Shown here in pieces: positions 41,103-48,956 of a DNA stretch of 64,000 nucleotides. Every line of letters begins with the position of its first letter. Position 1 is the first letter of the stretch. This stretch comes from SAR202-VII-2 sp965263165 (GTDB lineage: Bacteria; Chloroflexota; Dehalococcoidia; Lucifugimonadales; SAR202-VII-2). The stretch is taken from positions 2,356,001 to 2,420,000 of the forward strand of contig OZ253584.1 in NCBI GenBank assembly GCA_965263165.1, given 5' to 3'. The notes below the pieces were generated by a model that ran no database searches, was not told the DNA's origin, and was given only the letters and a program-made list of their open reading frames with translations. The position numbers and the translations under genes were made by a program.

Positions 41103-42275
41103 TCATGTGGTGGCCGTTGGGATTGATGAGGTTGTGGACGGCTCCCGTTGGAGAATCCTGGCGAGCCCTTCCCAATGGACGTCGGCGTTGCCGAATGCGA
41201 GCTCCGACGCCTTCGCCCGGCGGGTATAGAGCTGGAGGTCGTGTTCGCTCGTGAAGGCGATGGCGCCGTGGCACTGGTGGGCCAGGGCGCAGATGCGTTG
41301 ATAGGCGTCGCTGACGAAGCCCTTGGCGAGCGCTACCTCGTATTCGGCTTGGGCGCTGGTTGCCAACTGCCAGGCGGCCCGGTAGGTGATGTTGCGAGAG
41401 GCGGCGACGTCGATGGCTATGTTGGCGCAATGGTGCTGGACGGCCTGGAAGCTGCCGACGGGCCTCCCGAATTGCACGCGCTGGCTGACGTATTGGACGG
41501 TCATGTCGAGGACTGCCTGCTGGCCGCCGAGCATCCAGGCGCACTCGGCGGCGGCGGCGCGTTGGGCCGTCCATTGGACGACCTCCCATCCCCTGTCCAC
41601 CTCCCCAAGCACGGCGTCGAGGGGGACGCGGACGGCGTTGAAGGCGACCTCCGATTGCTTGTCGTCGGCGATGGTGTCGAGGGGGTGGACGGAGACGCCG
41701 GGGGCGTTGGCGGGCGTTAGCAGGCAAGTTACGCCGGACTCGGGGTGGGGCGCTCGGGAGGAACGGACAGGGACGATGAAGTAGTCGGCTGAGGCGCCGT
41801 AACGAACGAACAGCTTTGTGCCGTTGAGAACGTAGCCTTCGTTGTCATGGGCGGCCGGCATCTGGACGCCGGCCGCATTGTGAGAGGCGGATGGCTCCAG
41901 GTGGGCCAGGGCGACGATGCACTCGCCGCGGACGATGGCGGGAAGCAGCGACTGTCGCTGGTTGTCTGAGCCGAACGCCATGAGGGGCAGGGCGCCTTCA
42001 GTGACGGTGGACCGGAAGGGGCCCGGGGCGAGGAACCGGCCCATCTCTTCCAGCAGGACGCACAGGTCCACGAAATCGCCCCCCTCGCCTCCGTAGCGCT
42101 CCGGGGCCGCGAGGCCAAGCCAGCCCTGTTCGGCGATGAGGCGCCACAGGGCTGGCGGAAAGCCGCGGGGGTCGCCCTCCATGTCCCGCACGAGGGTCGT
42201 GGGGCACTGGCGCTCCAGGAGGCCGCGGGCGGTGGCCCTGAGCATCTGTTGGAACTGGCTCAGTCCCAGGTCCAT
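41103..42275 (-). CDS. Acyl-CoA dehydrogenase family protein
   Basis: FAD-dependent dehydrogenase of 390 residues. The N-terminal helical domain includes GWLGLAAPERYGGEGGDFVDL. The middle beta domain has ALAHLEPSAS and GYVLNGTKLFVRYG. The C-terminal helices contain GRPVGSFQAVQHHCANIAIDV and the final FTSEHDLQLYTRRAKA. I do not see a clear catalytic Glu in the usual place, which is common in the diverged FadE-like subgroup. The substrate, acyl-CoA or otherwise, is open. It stands alone, 60 bp from the HIT gene on the same strand. Confidence 0.87.
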   Translation of the reverse strand: MDLGLSQFQQMLRATARGLLERQCPTTLVRDMEGDPRGFPPALWRLIAEQGWLGLAAPERYGGEGGDFVDLCVLLEEMGRFLAPGPFRSTVTEGALPLMAFGSDNQRQSLLPAIVRGECIVALAHLEPSASHNAAGVQMPAAHDNEGYVLNGTKLFVRYGASADYFIVPVRSSRAPHPESGVTCLLTPANAPGVSVHPLDTIADDKQSEVAFNAVRVPLDAVLGEVDRGWEVVQWTAQRAAAAECAWMLGGQQAVLDMTVQYVSQRVQFGRPVGSFQAVQHHCANIAIDVAASRNITYRAAWQLATSAQAEYEVALAKGFVSDAYQRICALAHQCHGAIAFTSEHDLQLYTRRAKASELAFGNADVHWEGLARILQREPSTTSSIPTATT

Positions 42276-42429
42276 GGGTCTAATCTGCGGCCGGTGGGCG
42301 TACGCCGGTCATGGCGGCGCCGGCGGCGTTTGCAGTGGGGTTTGGGGTGGGGGCAGCCATGGGCGGCTCCTTGGAGCGAGACGCTGCTTTGATTGTTCGT
42401 GGGCTCTTGAAGAAAGGCGGGAGGCGATG

Positions 42430-43476
42430 TCAAACGACGGGATCCGCCGCTTCCGCGAGAACCTCTAATACGTCCATGACGGTCTCTTCGGGCTCTCTAG
42501 CGAGGCCGCATTCGGTGGAGATGCCGAAGCTGACAGGGGCGGCCCTTGCCGCGGCGCCGGCCCTGCGCCAGGCGCCCTGCGGGCCGTCGTTATGGTGGCC
42601 GTAGGCCACGAGTCCAAGGTAGAGCTCCGTCTCAGGCGAGAGTTCCAGGGTTTTGAGCGGCGCGAAGTAGGCGTCGTCGCTGCGGTCGTGGGGGACGGGC
42701 ATGTGGATCCAGTTGAGGGGACGCGCGATGCCTGCGGCGATGCCATTGGCGACCCTAACGAGGATGCCCATGTCGGCGGGCTGTTTGAAGTGCTCATGGC
42801 CGTGGTCGCCGTAGCAGAGGTGGAACCCGGCCTCCACGTCCAAAGGAACGGAGTTTCCCAGGGTGGCCAGCCGCTCTATAACGGCGTCGAAGTCGTTGCC
42901 GATGTAGGCGGGAAAGACCCCCTCCAGCAGGCCGAACTCCGAGGCGATGTCCCACTGGATTGCCAGCTCTTCGTGGGGAATGGCGGCGCAGATTTGTTGA
43001 AGTTCCTGTTGCTGGCGCCTGGCGTAGGCGGGTTCGAACGCGGCCTGCATGTCGGGCCGGACGTACATCATGGTGAAGCCGAAGGCGGAGGGGATGCTGA
43101 CCTGGAACCGCCAGTGGGCCGGCAGGACGCCCTGGGCCTTCAGCGACGAGAAGATGGCGTAGGAGTCGCGCGCCACCCTTGCGTAACCGAGGTCTTCGAT
43201 GACTAGGTCCTCGGGCCGCACGCCGGGTCTGAGCTCCAGCAGGTCGGTACGGGGCAGGCCCTCCTCCGGTCTGCCGATTCTCTGCAACTGAGGGTGGCTG
43301 GCCAGAAGATTGCTCTGCCAGCCAAGCCACTGGCGGCGCACCCCCGTTTCTCCGTCCGGCGCGCGCCGGAGGCGGTTGCCAAGGACCCGGCTGAGGGTGC
43401 GGAACACGGTTTCAGCGTCGGGGAGGTTGACGCCGCCGGTCAGGTGTATGCCCGCCGGTTTCTGCTGTTGAGTCAT
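42430..43476 (-). CDS. MetE-like (cobalamin-independent methionine synthase C-terminal type) protein
   Basis: A 348-residue TIM-barrel protein related to the catalytic half of MetE. Candidate zinc ligands of MetE are conserved: HLCYGD gives His-x-Cys, and STECGLAR near the end gives the last Cys. The N-terminus (RAPDGETGVRRQWLGWQ) is typical of the standalone group, which lacks the N-terminal MetE half. Such proteins act as methyltransferases on varied substrates, so methionine synthesis is not certain. AAGGTG precedes the ATG. Confidence 0.78.
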   Translation of the reverse strand: MTQQQKPAGIHLTGGVNLPDAETVFRTLSRVLGNRLRRAPDGETGVRRQWLGWQSNLLASHPQLQRIGRPEEGLPRTDLLELRPGVRPEDLVIEDLGYARVARDSYAIFSSLKAQGVLPAHWRFQVSIPSAFGFTMMYVRPDMQAAFEPAYARRQQQELQQICAAIPHEELAIQWDIASEFGLLEGVFPAYIGNDFDAVIERLATLGNSVPLDVEAGFHLCYGDHGHEHFKQPADMGILVRVANGIAAGIARPLNWIHMPVPHDRSDDAYFAPLKTLELSPETELYLGLVAYGHHNDGPQGAWRRAGAAARAAPVSFGISTECGLAREPEETVMDVLEVLAEAADPVV

Positions 43477-43788
43477 CGTTGTTCACCTTGGTTGGAGGGG
43501 GGCTGGCCCGGGGTTGGGGCGTGAAACTGATTATAGCGCCTGCCGGCGGATTGAGGGAGTGGCAGTTGGCGCAGTGGGCGGGGCCGCTGGGGGCGGAGTC
43601 CGGAGTCCCCAGAGAGGTTGTCGAGGAGAGGTTGTCGCGCGGCCCCGATTCTAGCCTTCCCCCGGGTGCAGGGGAAGGGACGCCACGTATGAGGGAAGGG
43701 AGGGGAAGATCTGTCCGCCTCGCATCTGTGTGAGCGTCCCTGGGAAGTGCGGCTGGGACGGCCACTCAGGAGTTGGCAAAGCGACGGC
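43477..43788. repeat. Gene-free gap with degenerate repeats
   Basis: 312 bp. CCTTCCCCCGGGTGCAGGGG near 43658-43677 is a variant H palindrome. CGCCTCGCATCTGTG followed by GCGTCCCTGGGAAGTGC (43717-43750) matches the solo IS481-like end at 32649 with more substitutions, and the CTAG there is CTGG here. A decayed copy of the same short element is likely. No gene. Confidence 0.45.
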
Positions 43789-45363
43789 TTAGGGCGATGT
43801 GCCGTAGTATCGGCGGTTGATTATTTCCTCAGCGATGGCCGCGTTCTCCGGGGTTGCGCCGGTCACGAAGGCTGCTTTGATATACGACAAACCCGCATGG
43901 GGGCCTGTGTATAGTAGAGAGTCGAAATCGAAATCCTCGTAGCTGTGTACGAAGGTCATTGAATGTAAATCCCTGAATCCTTGCCGGAATGCCTCATCCC
44001 CTAGGTTCTGATACAAGTCCAAAAACATTCCTTCTCCCAGCGCGTAGTTGCAGCCAAAAAGTTTGCGGTCGTTTTGTCCAATGCTGATTATTTCGGCAAT
44101 AGTTTTGACTGTTCCGCACGAATCGAGAGCTTTAGGCAGAGATGTGTTGTGAAGAGATGTCCTTGTTATCGTTTCGAGGAAATTCGCTCCACCCTCGTTA
44201 ATCCAATTGCCAATTATTGTGCCAAAGTAGGCATGCCCTACTTCGTGGGCAATGACATATTCATCGACGGTGGAGGAGTTGATATGGGACCTGACATAAC
44301 CCCCGTCTGAATACCCTCGATCAAAAATGCTCATGACAAGCTGAGGGTCGGGGAAGGGAGCGCCCATGAACTCTTCCTGCGTGCGAACTGAGTACTCCAG
44401 TATATCCATAGCGCGAGAGACCTCGGCATCTGACGCTGTCTTGCCAGGTATAATACCCACCAGCTTTACTGTGCCTGTATGGGGAAGGGTGATGACGCGT
44501 TCTTGTGGAGAAGTCTGTTCTGGGTCCAGTAAGTAGTCCAAAGATTGGGGAACCCAGAGCTTGCCACTGAAGACGCTACTCAATACGGAAACGACCGGCG
44601 CAAGGTCATCTGTTATGCCGTCCCGCAACGTTGGGTGAGACAGTATTTCATGAACAGAAGGGTAATCATAATGAAGCAATGATTGCAGCGAATTGGCGGC
44701 TCGGGCGTCGATGGCGTCTATCGTCTCGAGGAATGGCATATCGAGCAATCGCAGTGCTAATGGTTCACAATCAGGTGCACAAGACTTGGCGGTGGGTGGA
44801 TGATGTGTTCCAACGAAACTGAATATTGGTCCGATGGTCCATACTTCAACACTTGTAAGGCCATCTTGCACCCAGGGCTTGGCTACCACAGCCAAAGCAA
44901 GAGGTTCGGAATATTCAGGATTCCAAGTGTAGGTCTCAAGGCGACGCTTGTAATATGGTTCATCACCGGTTAGACCGTCGAGGACCCAGGGCAGTGCTTC
45001 GATTGCCCGCACGGCATTGGGCACGGGTGTGGCGGTTGGTCGAGGTGGGGCCGGCGTGGCCGTTGGCCAAGTCCAAGGCGCGGGTGTAGGCGTTGGGGAT
45101 GGCTGCGGCGTGGGCACGAGCGTGGCCGTTGGCCGAGGCGTGGCGGTAGGCGTGGGCGTCTGCGTAGCCGCTGGCGTTGGTGTGTGAGGCGGCGTGAGCG
45201 TAGGAATAGGCGCGACTAGAGACGAAGGCGTTCCGGTAGGCGTGGGGCCGTTACCGCAGGCCAGCAGAAGCACAATTGGCGGCAGCGCAAACAACAGGGC
45301 TATCAGTCTGGCCCTGGCGATCCACCGAAAGGCTCCCCAAGCGGCGCCTTCTGCTGCCCTCAA
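43789..45363 (-). CDS. Zinc metallopeptidase lipoprotein with Thr/Pro linker
   Basis: Predicted lipoprotein of 524 residues: hydrophobic leader LIALLFALPPIVLLLACG with lipobox LAC, then ~75 residues of TPTP-type linker. A repeated motif follows: LPWVLDGLTGDE, KPWVQDGLTSVE, HPTLRDGITDDL. The peptidase part has HEVGH as zinc-binding HExxH, and NEGGANFLE about 20 residues later supplies the third ligand, as in gluzincins. The start is TTG 45363. Base composition in 44000-45000 is visibly more AT-rich than the neighbours, which suggests later acquisition. It may degrade extracellular peptides. Confidence 0.8.
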   Translation of the reverse strand: MRAAEGAAWGAFRWIARARLIALLFALPPIVLLLACGNGPTPTGTPSSLVAPIPTLTPPHTPTPAATQTPTPTATPRPTATLVPTPQPSPTPTPAPWTWPTATPAPPRPTATPVPNAVRAIEALPWVLDGLTGDEPYYKRRLETYTWNPEYSEPLALAVVAKPWVQDGLTSVEVWTIGPIFSFVGTHHPPTAKSCAPDCEPLALRLLDMPFLETIDAIDARAANSLQSLLHYDYPSVHEILSHPTLRDGITDDLAPVVSVLSSVFSGKLWVPQSLDYLLDPEQTSPQERVITLPHTGTVKLVGIIPGKTASDAEVSRAMDILEYSVRTQEEFMGAPFPDPQLVMSIFDRGYSDGGYVRSHINSSTVDEYVIAHEVGHAYFGTIIGNWINEGGANFLETITRTSLHNTSLPKALDSCGTVKTIAEIISIGQNDRKLFGCNYALGEGMFLDLYQNLGDEAFRQGFRDLHSMTFVHSYEDFDFDSLLYTGPHAGLSYIKAAFVTGATPENAAIAEEIINRRYYGTSP

Positions 45364-45393
45364 CTGCGCTGCTCCATAGCGTTTTGCTGCACC

Positions 45394-45834
45394 CTAGCCC
45401 AGCCGCTTCGACATCGGCACGTGGTCGATCCCCGCCTCGACGAACGGCGGCCCCGTGACCCGGTAGCCGAGCTTGTCATACAGCGACTGTATGTAGCTCT
45501 GCGAGTGTAGACTCACTTCGGTGGCGCCCAGCTTCCGGGCCTCCGCCTCTAATGCGGCTAGCATCAGCCCCGCGATGCCCCGCCGCCGCCACGACGGCAG
45601 CACGGCCACTCGTCCGATCCGCGTCTCCTCGTCCCATGTCAGGCGCGCCGTGCCGCCGGTCTCGCCGTCGCACCCTGCTACGACGTGGATTGCCGTCGCG
45701 TCCAAATCGTCCTGCTCGATCTCGGCCGGCACACTCTGCTCGACGACGAACACCTCGCGGCGCACGGCGAGCGCGGCTTGCCAGTCCTCGCTCCCCGCCA
45801 CGACGCGCACTTCAATTTGCCCCGGCCCGTCCAT
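45394..45834 (-). CDS. GNAT-family N-acetyltransferase
   Basis: A 146-residue acetyltransferase using acetyl-CoA. The fold is clear: VRREVFVVEQSVPAEIEQDD at the start resembles the ElaA/YjcF branch. The CoA-binding loop is VLPSWRRRGIAGLML (R/QxxGxG/A), and YIQSLYDKLGYRVTG forms the end of the domain. Substrate unknown. Lies 30 bp downstream of the lipoprotein start on the same strand, with no shared operon evidence. Confidence 0.87.
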   Translation of the reverse strand: MDGPGQIEVRVVAGSEDWQAALAVRREVFVVEQSVPAEIEQDDLDATAIHVVAGCDGETGGTARLTWDEETRIGRVAVLPSWRRRGIAGLMLAALEAEARKLGATEVSLHSQSYIQSLYDKLGYRVTGPPFVEAGIDHVPMSKRLG

Positions 45835-45841
45835 ACCGCGA

Positions 45842-45885
45842 CTCTACAAGAACTTCAGGAGTGCGTCGAGCCGTTCGTCTGTCCG
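45842..45885 (-). pseudogene. Small IS481-type transposase remnant
   Basis: The minus strand encodes DERLDALLKFL, matching the C-terminal ERLNALPGFLAYY of the IS481 transposase and DERLDALPKFL of the remnant at 47100-47295. Only this fragment is recognisable. Confidence 0.45.
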
Positions 45886-46075
45886 CTATGAGATCCGGCC
45901 TGTGGGCGCTGTGGTGTTACCAGGCGCCAGTCACGCTCTCGCCGTGACTCGACCCTACATTCGGCATTGGTCTGTGCGTGAATCCCCGGCTAAGTCCTCC
46001 AACGGCTGCTTGGGAAGTCTGCTAGGGATGCTCTGAACAAGCCGGCGCGGGCCGAGGAAGTAGTCCCTTTCCCCA

Positions 46076-46104
46076 TTGCAAATTCCGAACGATTGTGCTA
46101 TAGT
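46076..46104 (+). promoter_or_regulatory. Promoter of repeat copy B
   Basis: TTGCAA 46076-46081, 17-bp spacer ending GATTGTGC, TATAGT 46099-46104. A GTG lies 6 nt further at 46111 and opens MKWAP, but one base is missing afterwards compared with copy C, so the peptide frame is lost. Confidence 0.65.
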
Positions 46105-46299
46105 GCCCCCGTGAAGTGGGCCCCGGCCTGCTTCTCTTCCTGGGAGCCTGCCGCATACATGAGCACTAGGGGCTAACCATAGAGAATCCCCCTGTGGCAG
46201 GGGCGCTGAGGGAACACCCCAAGGGGCAAGACCGTCCGAGGAAGGCTGGGACCAGAGCCAATGCCGTTTCGAGACAACCTCTTTGGAGCTATCCCGCTC

Positions 46300-46368
46300 C
46301 GCGACGGGTACGCGACCGATACGCGACGCTTCCGCGACGGCTGCGCGACACAACCGCGACGCCTCCGT
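46300..46368 (+). repeat. 11-bp tandem array, copy B
   Basis: Six 11-12-bp units with a CGCGAC core (CGCGACGGGTA, CGCGACCGATA, CGCGACGCTTC and so on), ending CTCCGTGCCTGCA. Flanks are shared with copy A (TTTGGAGC before, CGTGCCTGCA after), yet the unit is different. The repeat unit itself has therefore been exchanged or homogenised. Confidence 0.85.
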
Positions 46369-46629
46369 GCCTGCACCCTCCGAGGTCCGGCTGACAAACT
46401 TAACAACATACAATCAAAGGCCACGCCTTCCCCTCGGGGAACCCTCCCGTCCCTGCCCCCGAGTGCGGGGGCAGGTGAGGAAGCGTCATCCTCTGGCTCG
46501 CGTTTGAATCGCGGTGCGCCTCTGAAGCTTGTTCAGAGGTTCCCTAGTGCCGCATCATCATCGCGGCGATGAAGACCGAGGCGCCATGCGAACACCGCGA
46601 TGCGACCTCGGAGCGAGCCCGCTCGGCGC

Positions 46630-47004
46630 TCAGGAGGCGTCAGCTGTCTCGCGGCTGGGCCCGATCCTCATGTCCTCGACATTCGGGTCGCTGCCGGCGA
46701 CATGGAGGATCTCCAGAGGTCCCGTTCCTGAACTCTCGAACCAGTACTTGAAGCCATGGGGCATCACGATCCCCTCTTGCACGCCCAACTCGGCCAATAA
46801 GACGTCACCCTCACCGTAGAACTTCACGGCGCCCTGCATCACCATGAAGAACCCATCGCTTACCGTATGGCTGTGCAGCCTGTTCTCCCCGCCTTCTTTC
46901 ACGAGCTGGATGTCTGCCGACAGCCTGTCCGTCATGCAGAGAACCGTCAGGTTCTTTGGTCGGTCGTTGTCTGGCCGCTGGTAACTGAATCGTTGTAGTT
47001 CCAT
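46630..47004 (-). CDS. Cupin-domain protein
   Basis: A 124-residue single cupin barrel. The first cupin motif is visible as GGENRLHSHTVSDGFFMVMQG (His, His, and a Glu-lacking variant), and the second around PHGFKYWFESSG. The metal site thus has fewer ligands than classical dioxygenases, so a binding or isomerase role is as likely as oxygenation. The ATG at 47004 is supported by the family N-terminus. It lies between the repeat element and a transposase remnant. Confidence 0.82.
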   Translation of the reverse strand: MELQRFSYQRPDNDRPKNLTVLCMTDRLSADIQLVKEGGENRLHSHTVSDGFFMVMQGAVKFYGEGDVLLAELGVQEGIVMPHGFKYWFESSGTGPLEILHVAGSDPNVEDMRIGPSRETADAS

Positions 47005-47099
47005 GCCGTTTCAGCCTCCATCTACCACCTGCGGGGTGAATGCTCACTCTCTCCTGTCGTGTCGGGACAACATCCGGGGGTTGAATCCCTTGTCGGGGA

Positions 47100-47295
47100 G
47101 TATAGAGAAATGGTGAGTGGCTGTTGATTGTAACGCCGCAAGAACTTCGGGAGCGCGTCGAGCCGTTCGTCATTGGACCCCTAGGGGGTGGCTGTACTCT
47201 CCCTCAGCTTGGACGATCTTGTAGAAGGCCTCGGTCTTCCCGTTGGTCTGTGGGCGGTGGGGCAGGGTGCGCTTGAGGCGGATGCCGGACCGCTG
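47100..47295 (-). pseudogene. IS481-family transposase remnant, C-terminal part
   Basis: The minus strand encodes IRLKRTLPHRPQTNGKTEAF then YKIVQAEGEYSHP, aligning with IRVKRTRPFRPQTNGKAEAF of the intact transposase. After a frame change near 47185 it continues DERLDALPKFLRRYNQQP. The catalytic Glu is present but the N-terminal two thirds are gone. Confidence 0.75.
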
Positions 47296-47399
47296 GGGCG
47301 GCTGTGGAAGTTGGATTGGGGTCTGTGTATACTCTGGCGGCCGCGTGGGGCAAACTCCATGTGGCAAAACTGAGCAAACGTTGAGAACGGGAGTGGGAA

Positions 47400-47591
47400 A
47401 TGAAATTGGCATGTGAGGGCTGTGATGCGGTTCTGCAGGAAGAGGCAGCGGAGGGGCTGCTGGCTGCGATGATGGCGCACGGGGAGGGGGCTCACTCGAA
47501 TCTGTTCGAAGGCAAGAGCGCGGAGGAGCTGCAGCAGATGCGGCCGATGATGGAGGCCCACGTGCGTCAGATGATCGTTGACCAGAACTGA
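47400..47591 (+). CDS. Small protein with N-terminal Cys pair, unknown function
   Basis: A 63-residue protein, MKLACEGCDAVLQEEAAEGL onwards, with a CxxC near the N-terminus, a His-containing middle (MMAHGEGAHSNLFEG) and a helical C-terminus. The layout recalls small DUF1059-like proteins, but the match is not good enough to name. GGGAGTGGG lies just before the ATG. It is isolated, downstream of a transposase remnant. Confidence 0.55.
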   Translation: MKLACEGCDAVLQEEAAEGLLAAMMAHGEGAHSNLFEGKSAEELQQMRPMMEAHVRQMIVDQN

Positions 47592-47780
47592 CGGGGCGCG
47601 TGGCCATTGGGGGGCCGCGGTGGTGGATTCGCCGCGGGCCTAGATGCCGGGCAGCAGATTTTGCTGCTCAACGATGTCCCGTCGCTGGAGACGCCGCATG
47701 GGCGGATCCTTGGCCTCCCTGTATGCTACCCAGGTTGGCGCTAGCGTGGAATTGGGGCGCATCTTAGGGCTGATAATCGT
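47592..47780. other. Short gene-free gap
   Basis: 189 bp between the small protein and the convergent acetyltransferase. Nothing beyond GC-rich sequence is recognisable. Confidence 0.3.
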
Positions 47781-48362
47781 CTAGCCCTCAGCAAGCGGCA
47801 GGCGCATCACGTGCCGCCGCAAGCCCGCAGTCCCAACCTCACGAAATCCGGCGGCCTCGAAGAGGGGGACGAAGCCCATGAACCGGTAGCTCGGCGAGTC
47901 CGGGTCCACCGGATAGGCCTCGAGGACCGCTGCGCCCTTGCTCCTTGCGTGGTCGACCGCCGCATACAGCAGGCGCTTTGCGACTCCACGGCGTCGGAGC
48001 CTGCGAGGGACGAAGAAGCAGGCCAGCGACCAGACGCTGCCCGGCTCATCGACTGACTTGGAATGGTACAGGACGGACCTGGAATGGTGCAGCCCGGCGC
48101 GGTAAGTTTCGCGCGGCGCGATTGAGCACCACGCTACGGGATCCCCATCGACGTACCCCAGGATTCCTACGGGAATGTCTTCCCGGATACGCTGCTCCAG
48201 AGCGGCCTTCTTGGCGCGTCGGTCGCTCCTGCCGGTCACATCCGGCATCGAGCGCCATACCATGCACCAGCAGTATTTCGGCCCTCCGGAAGACTCGAAC
48301 AGCCGCTCGAGGTCGCCCCAGCGGTCGCTGTCCACTTCGTGGAACGTCAGCATCTCCTGCAT
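47781..48362 (-). CDS. GNAT-family N-acetyltransferase
   Basis: A 193-residue acetyltransferase. The N-terminal WRSMPDVTGRSDRRAKKAAL and DIPVGILGYVDGDPVAWCSIAPRE are typical of a conserved bacterial GNAT group, with the CoA loop at PRRLRRRGVAKRLL and the C-terminal YRFMGFVPLFEAAGF. A 16-bp near-duplication (GAATGGTACAGGACG, GGAATGGTGCAG, around 48060-48090) lengthens one loop. Substrate unknown. Confidence 0.85.
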   Translation of the reverse strand: MQEMLTFHEVDSDRWGDLERLFESSGGPKYCWCMVWRSMPDVTGRSDRRAKKAALEQRIREDIPVGILGYVDGDPVAWCSIAPRETYRAGLHHSRSVLYHSKSVDEPGSVWSLACFFVPRRLRRRGVAKRLLYAAVDHARSKGAAVLEAYPVDPDSPSYRFMGFVPLFEAAGFREVGTAGLRRHVMRLPLAEG

Positions 48363-48366
48363 GAGG

Positions 48367-48594
48367 CTAGTGGGTCCTCGCTTGATACGCCGTCTTCATG
48401 TGGCGGTCGCCGCTGCGCAACTCGTCGAGTATCTGCGTGAGCCGTCTCTTGAGGGTTTCCTCCCACTTGGCGCGCATGACCCAGCCGATGTAGCCGGAAT
48501 TTCCCATATCAGGGTGCCTGGACCTGAGTGCCTCGCGATCTTCGATGAGCGCCATGGTGGGTTGGCTCGCAAATCCTGTCAGCCGTCCCATCAA
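48367..48594 (-). CDS. Short hypothetical protein upstream of the acetyltransferase
   Basis: A 75-residue frame ending 4 bp before the acetyltransferase ATG on the same strand. Two Met codons start it (MMGRLTGF); the C-terminal half is basic and helical (WEETLKRRLTQILDELRSGD). I do not recognise it. It may be a real small gene of the same transcript or a fragment of a longer lost gene. Confidence 0.35.
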   Translation of the reverse strand: MMGRLTGFASQPTMALIEDREALRSRHPDMGNSGYIGWVMRAKWEETLKRRLTQILDELRSGDRHMKTAYQARTH

Positions 48595-48822
48595 ACGCGC
48601 AAATTACCTGCCGGTTCGTCAACCGGCGCTCGATGGGCAGTGGAGTGGCCTTCACTACATTGCTGTTCTCTTCGAACTCTTCCAGGTGGGCGCCTCCACT
48701 TTGGCTTTTCCTTATCTTTGACTGATCTGGGAAATGTGGACGCGCCCGATAGAAACAAGTGGCTTTGGAACCCAACGATGATTCCGCTTACCTACGCCGT
48801 CCTGTAGCCGGAGTGTTGCTGG

Positions 48823-48900
48823 TGGTGCCCCCAGCGGGATTCGAACCCGCGATCTTCACCTTGAAAGGGTGGTGTCCTGGGCCGGCTAGACGATGGGGGC
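48823..48900 (-). tRNA. tRNA-Glu (anticodon TTC)
   Basis: The minus strand folds as a full cloverleaf: acceptor GCCCCCA paired with TGGGGGC, anticodon loop CTTTCAA with TTC, and T-arm GGGTTCGAATCCC. A genomically encoded CCA ends it at 48823-48825. Without CCA it is 75 nt. It lies about 55 bp from the 3' end of argC. Confidence 0.96.
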
Positions 48901-48956
48901 ACGGCGGGCGACGCGCCCTTTCGGCGCGTCGATTTTCGTTATCAGTATACCGGAGG

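Larger units (their letters stand above)
46022..46547 (+). repeat. Composite repeat B, a 526-bp element with CTAG-ended inverted repeats
   Basis: The left end is CTAGGGATGCTCTGAACAAG and the right end, read inward, CTAGGGAACCTCTGAACAAG: 18 of 20 positions match. Inside, in order, are the promoter 46076-46104, the repeat body, the 11-bp array 46300-46368, ACAACATACAATCAAAGG, and the H palindrome near 46455-46476. It encodes no transposase, so it looks like a non-autonomous (MITE-like) element. This is the only copy where both ends are clear. Confidence 0.8.
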
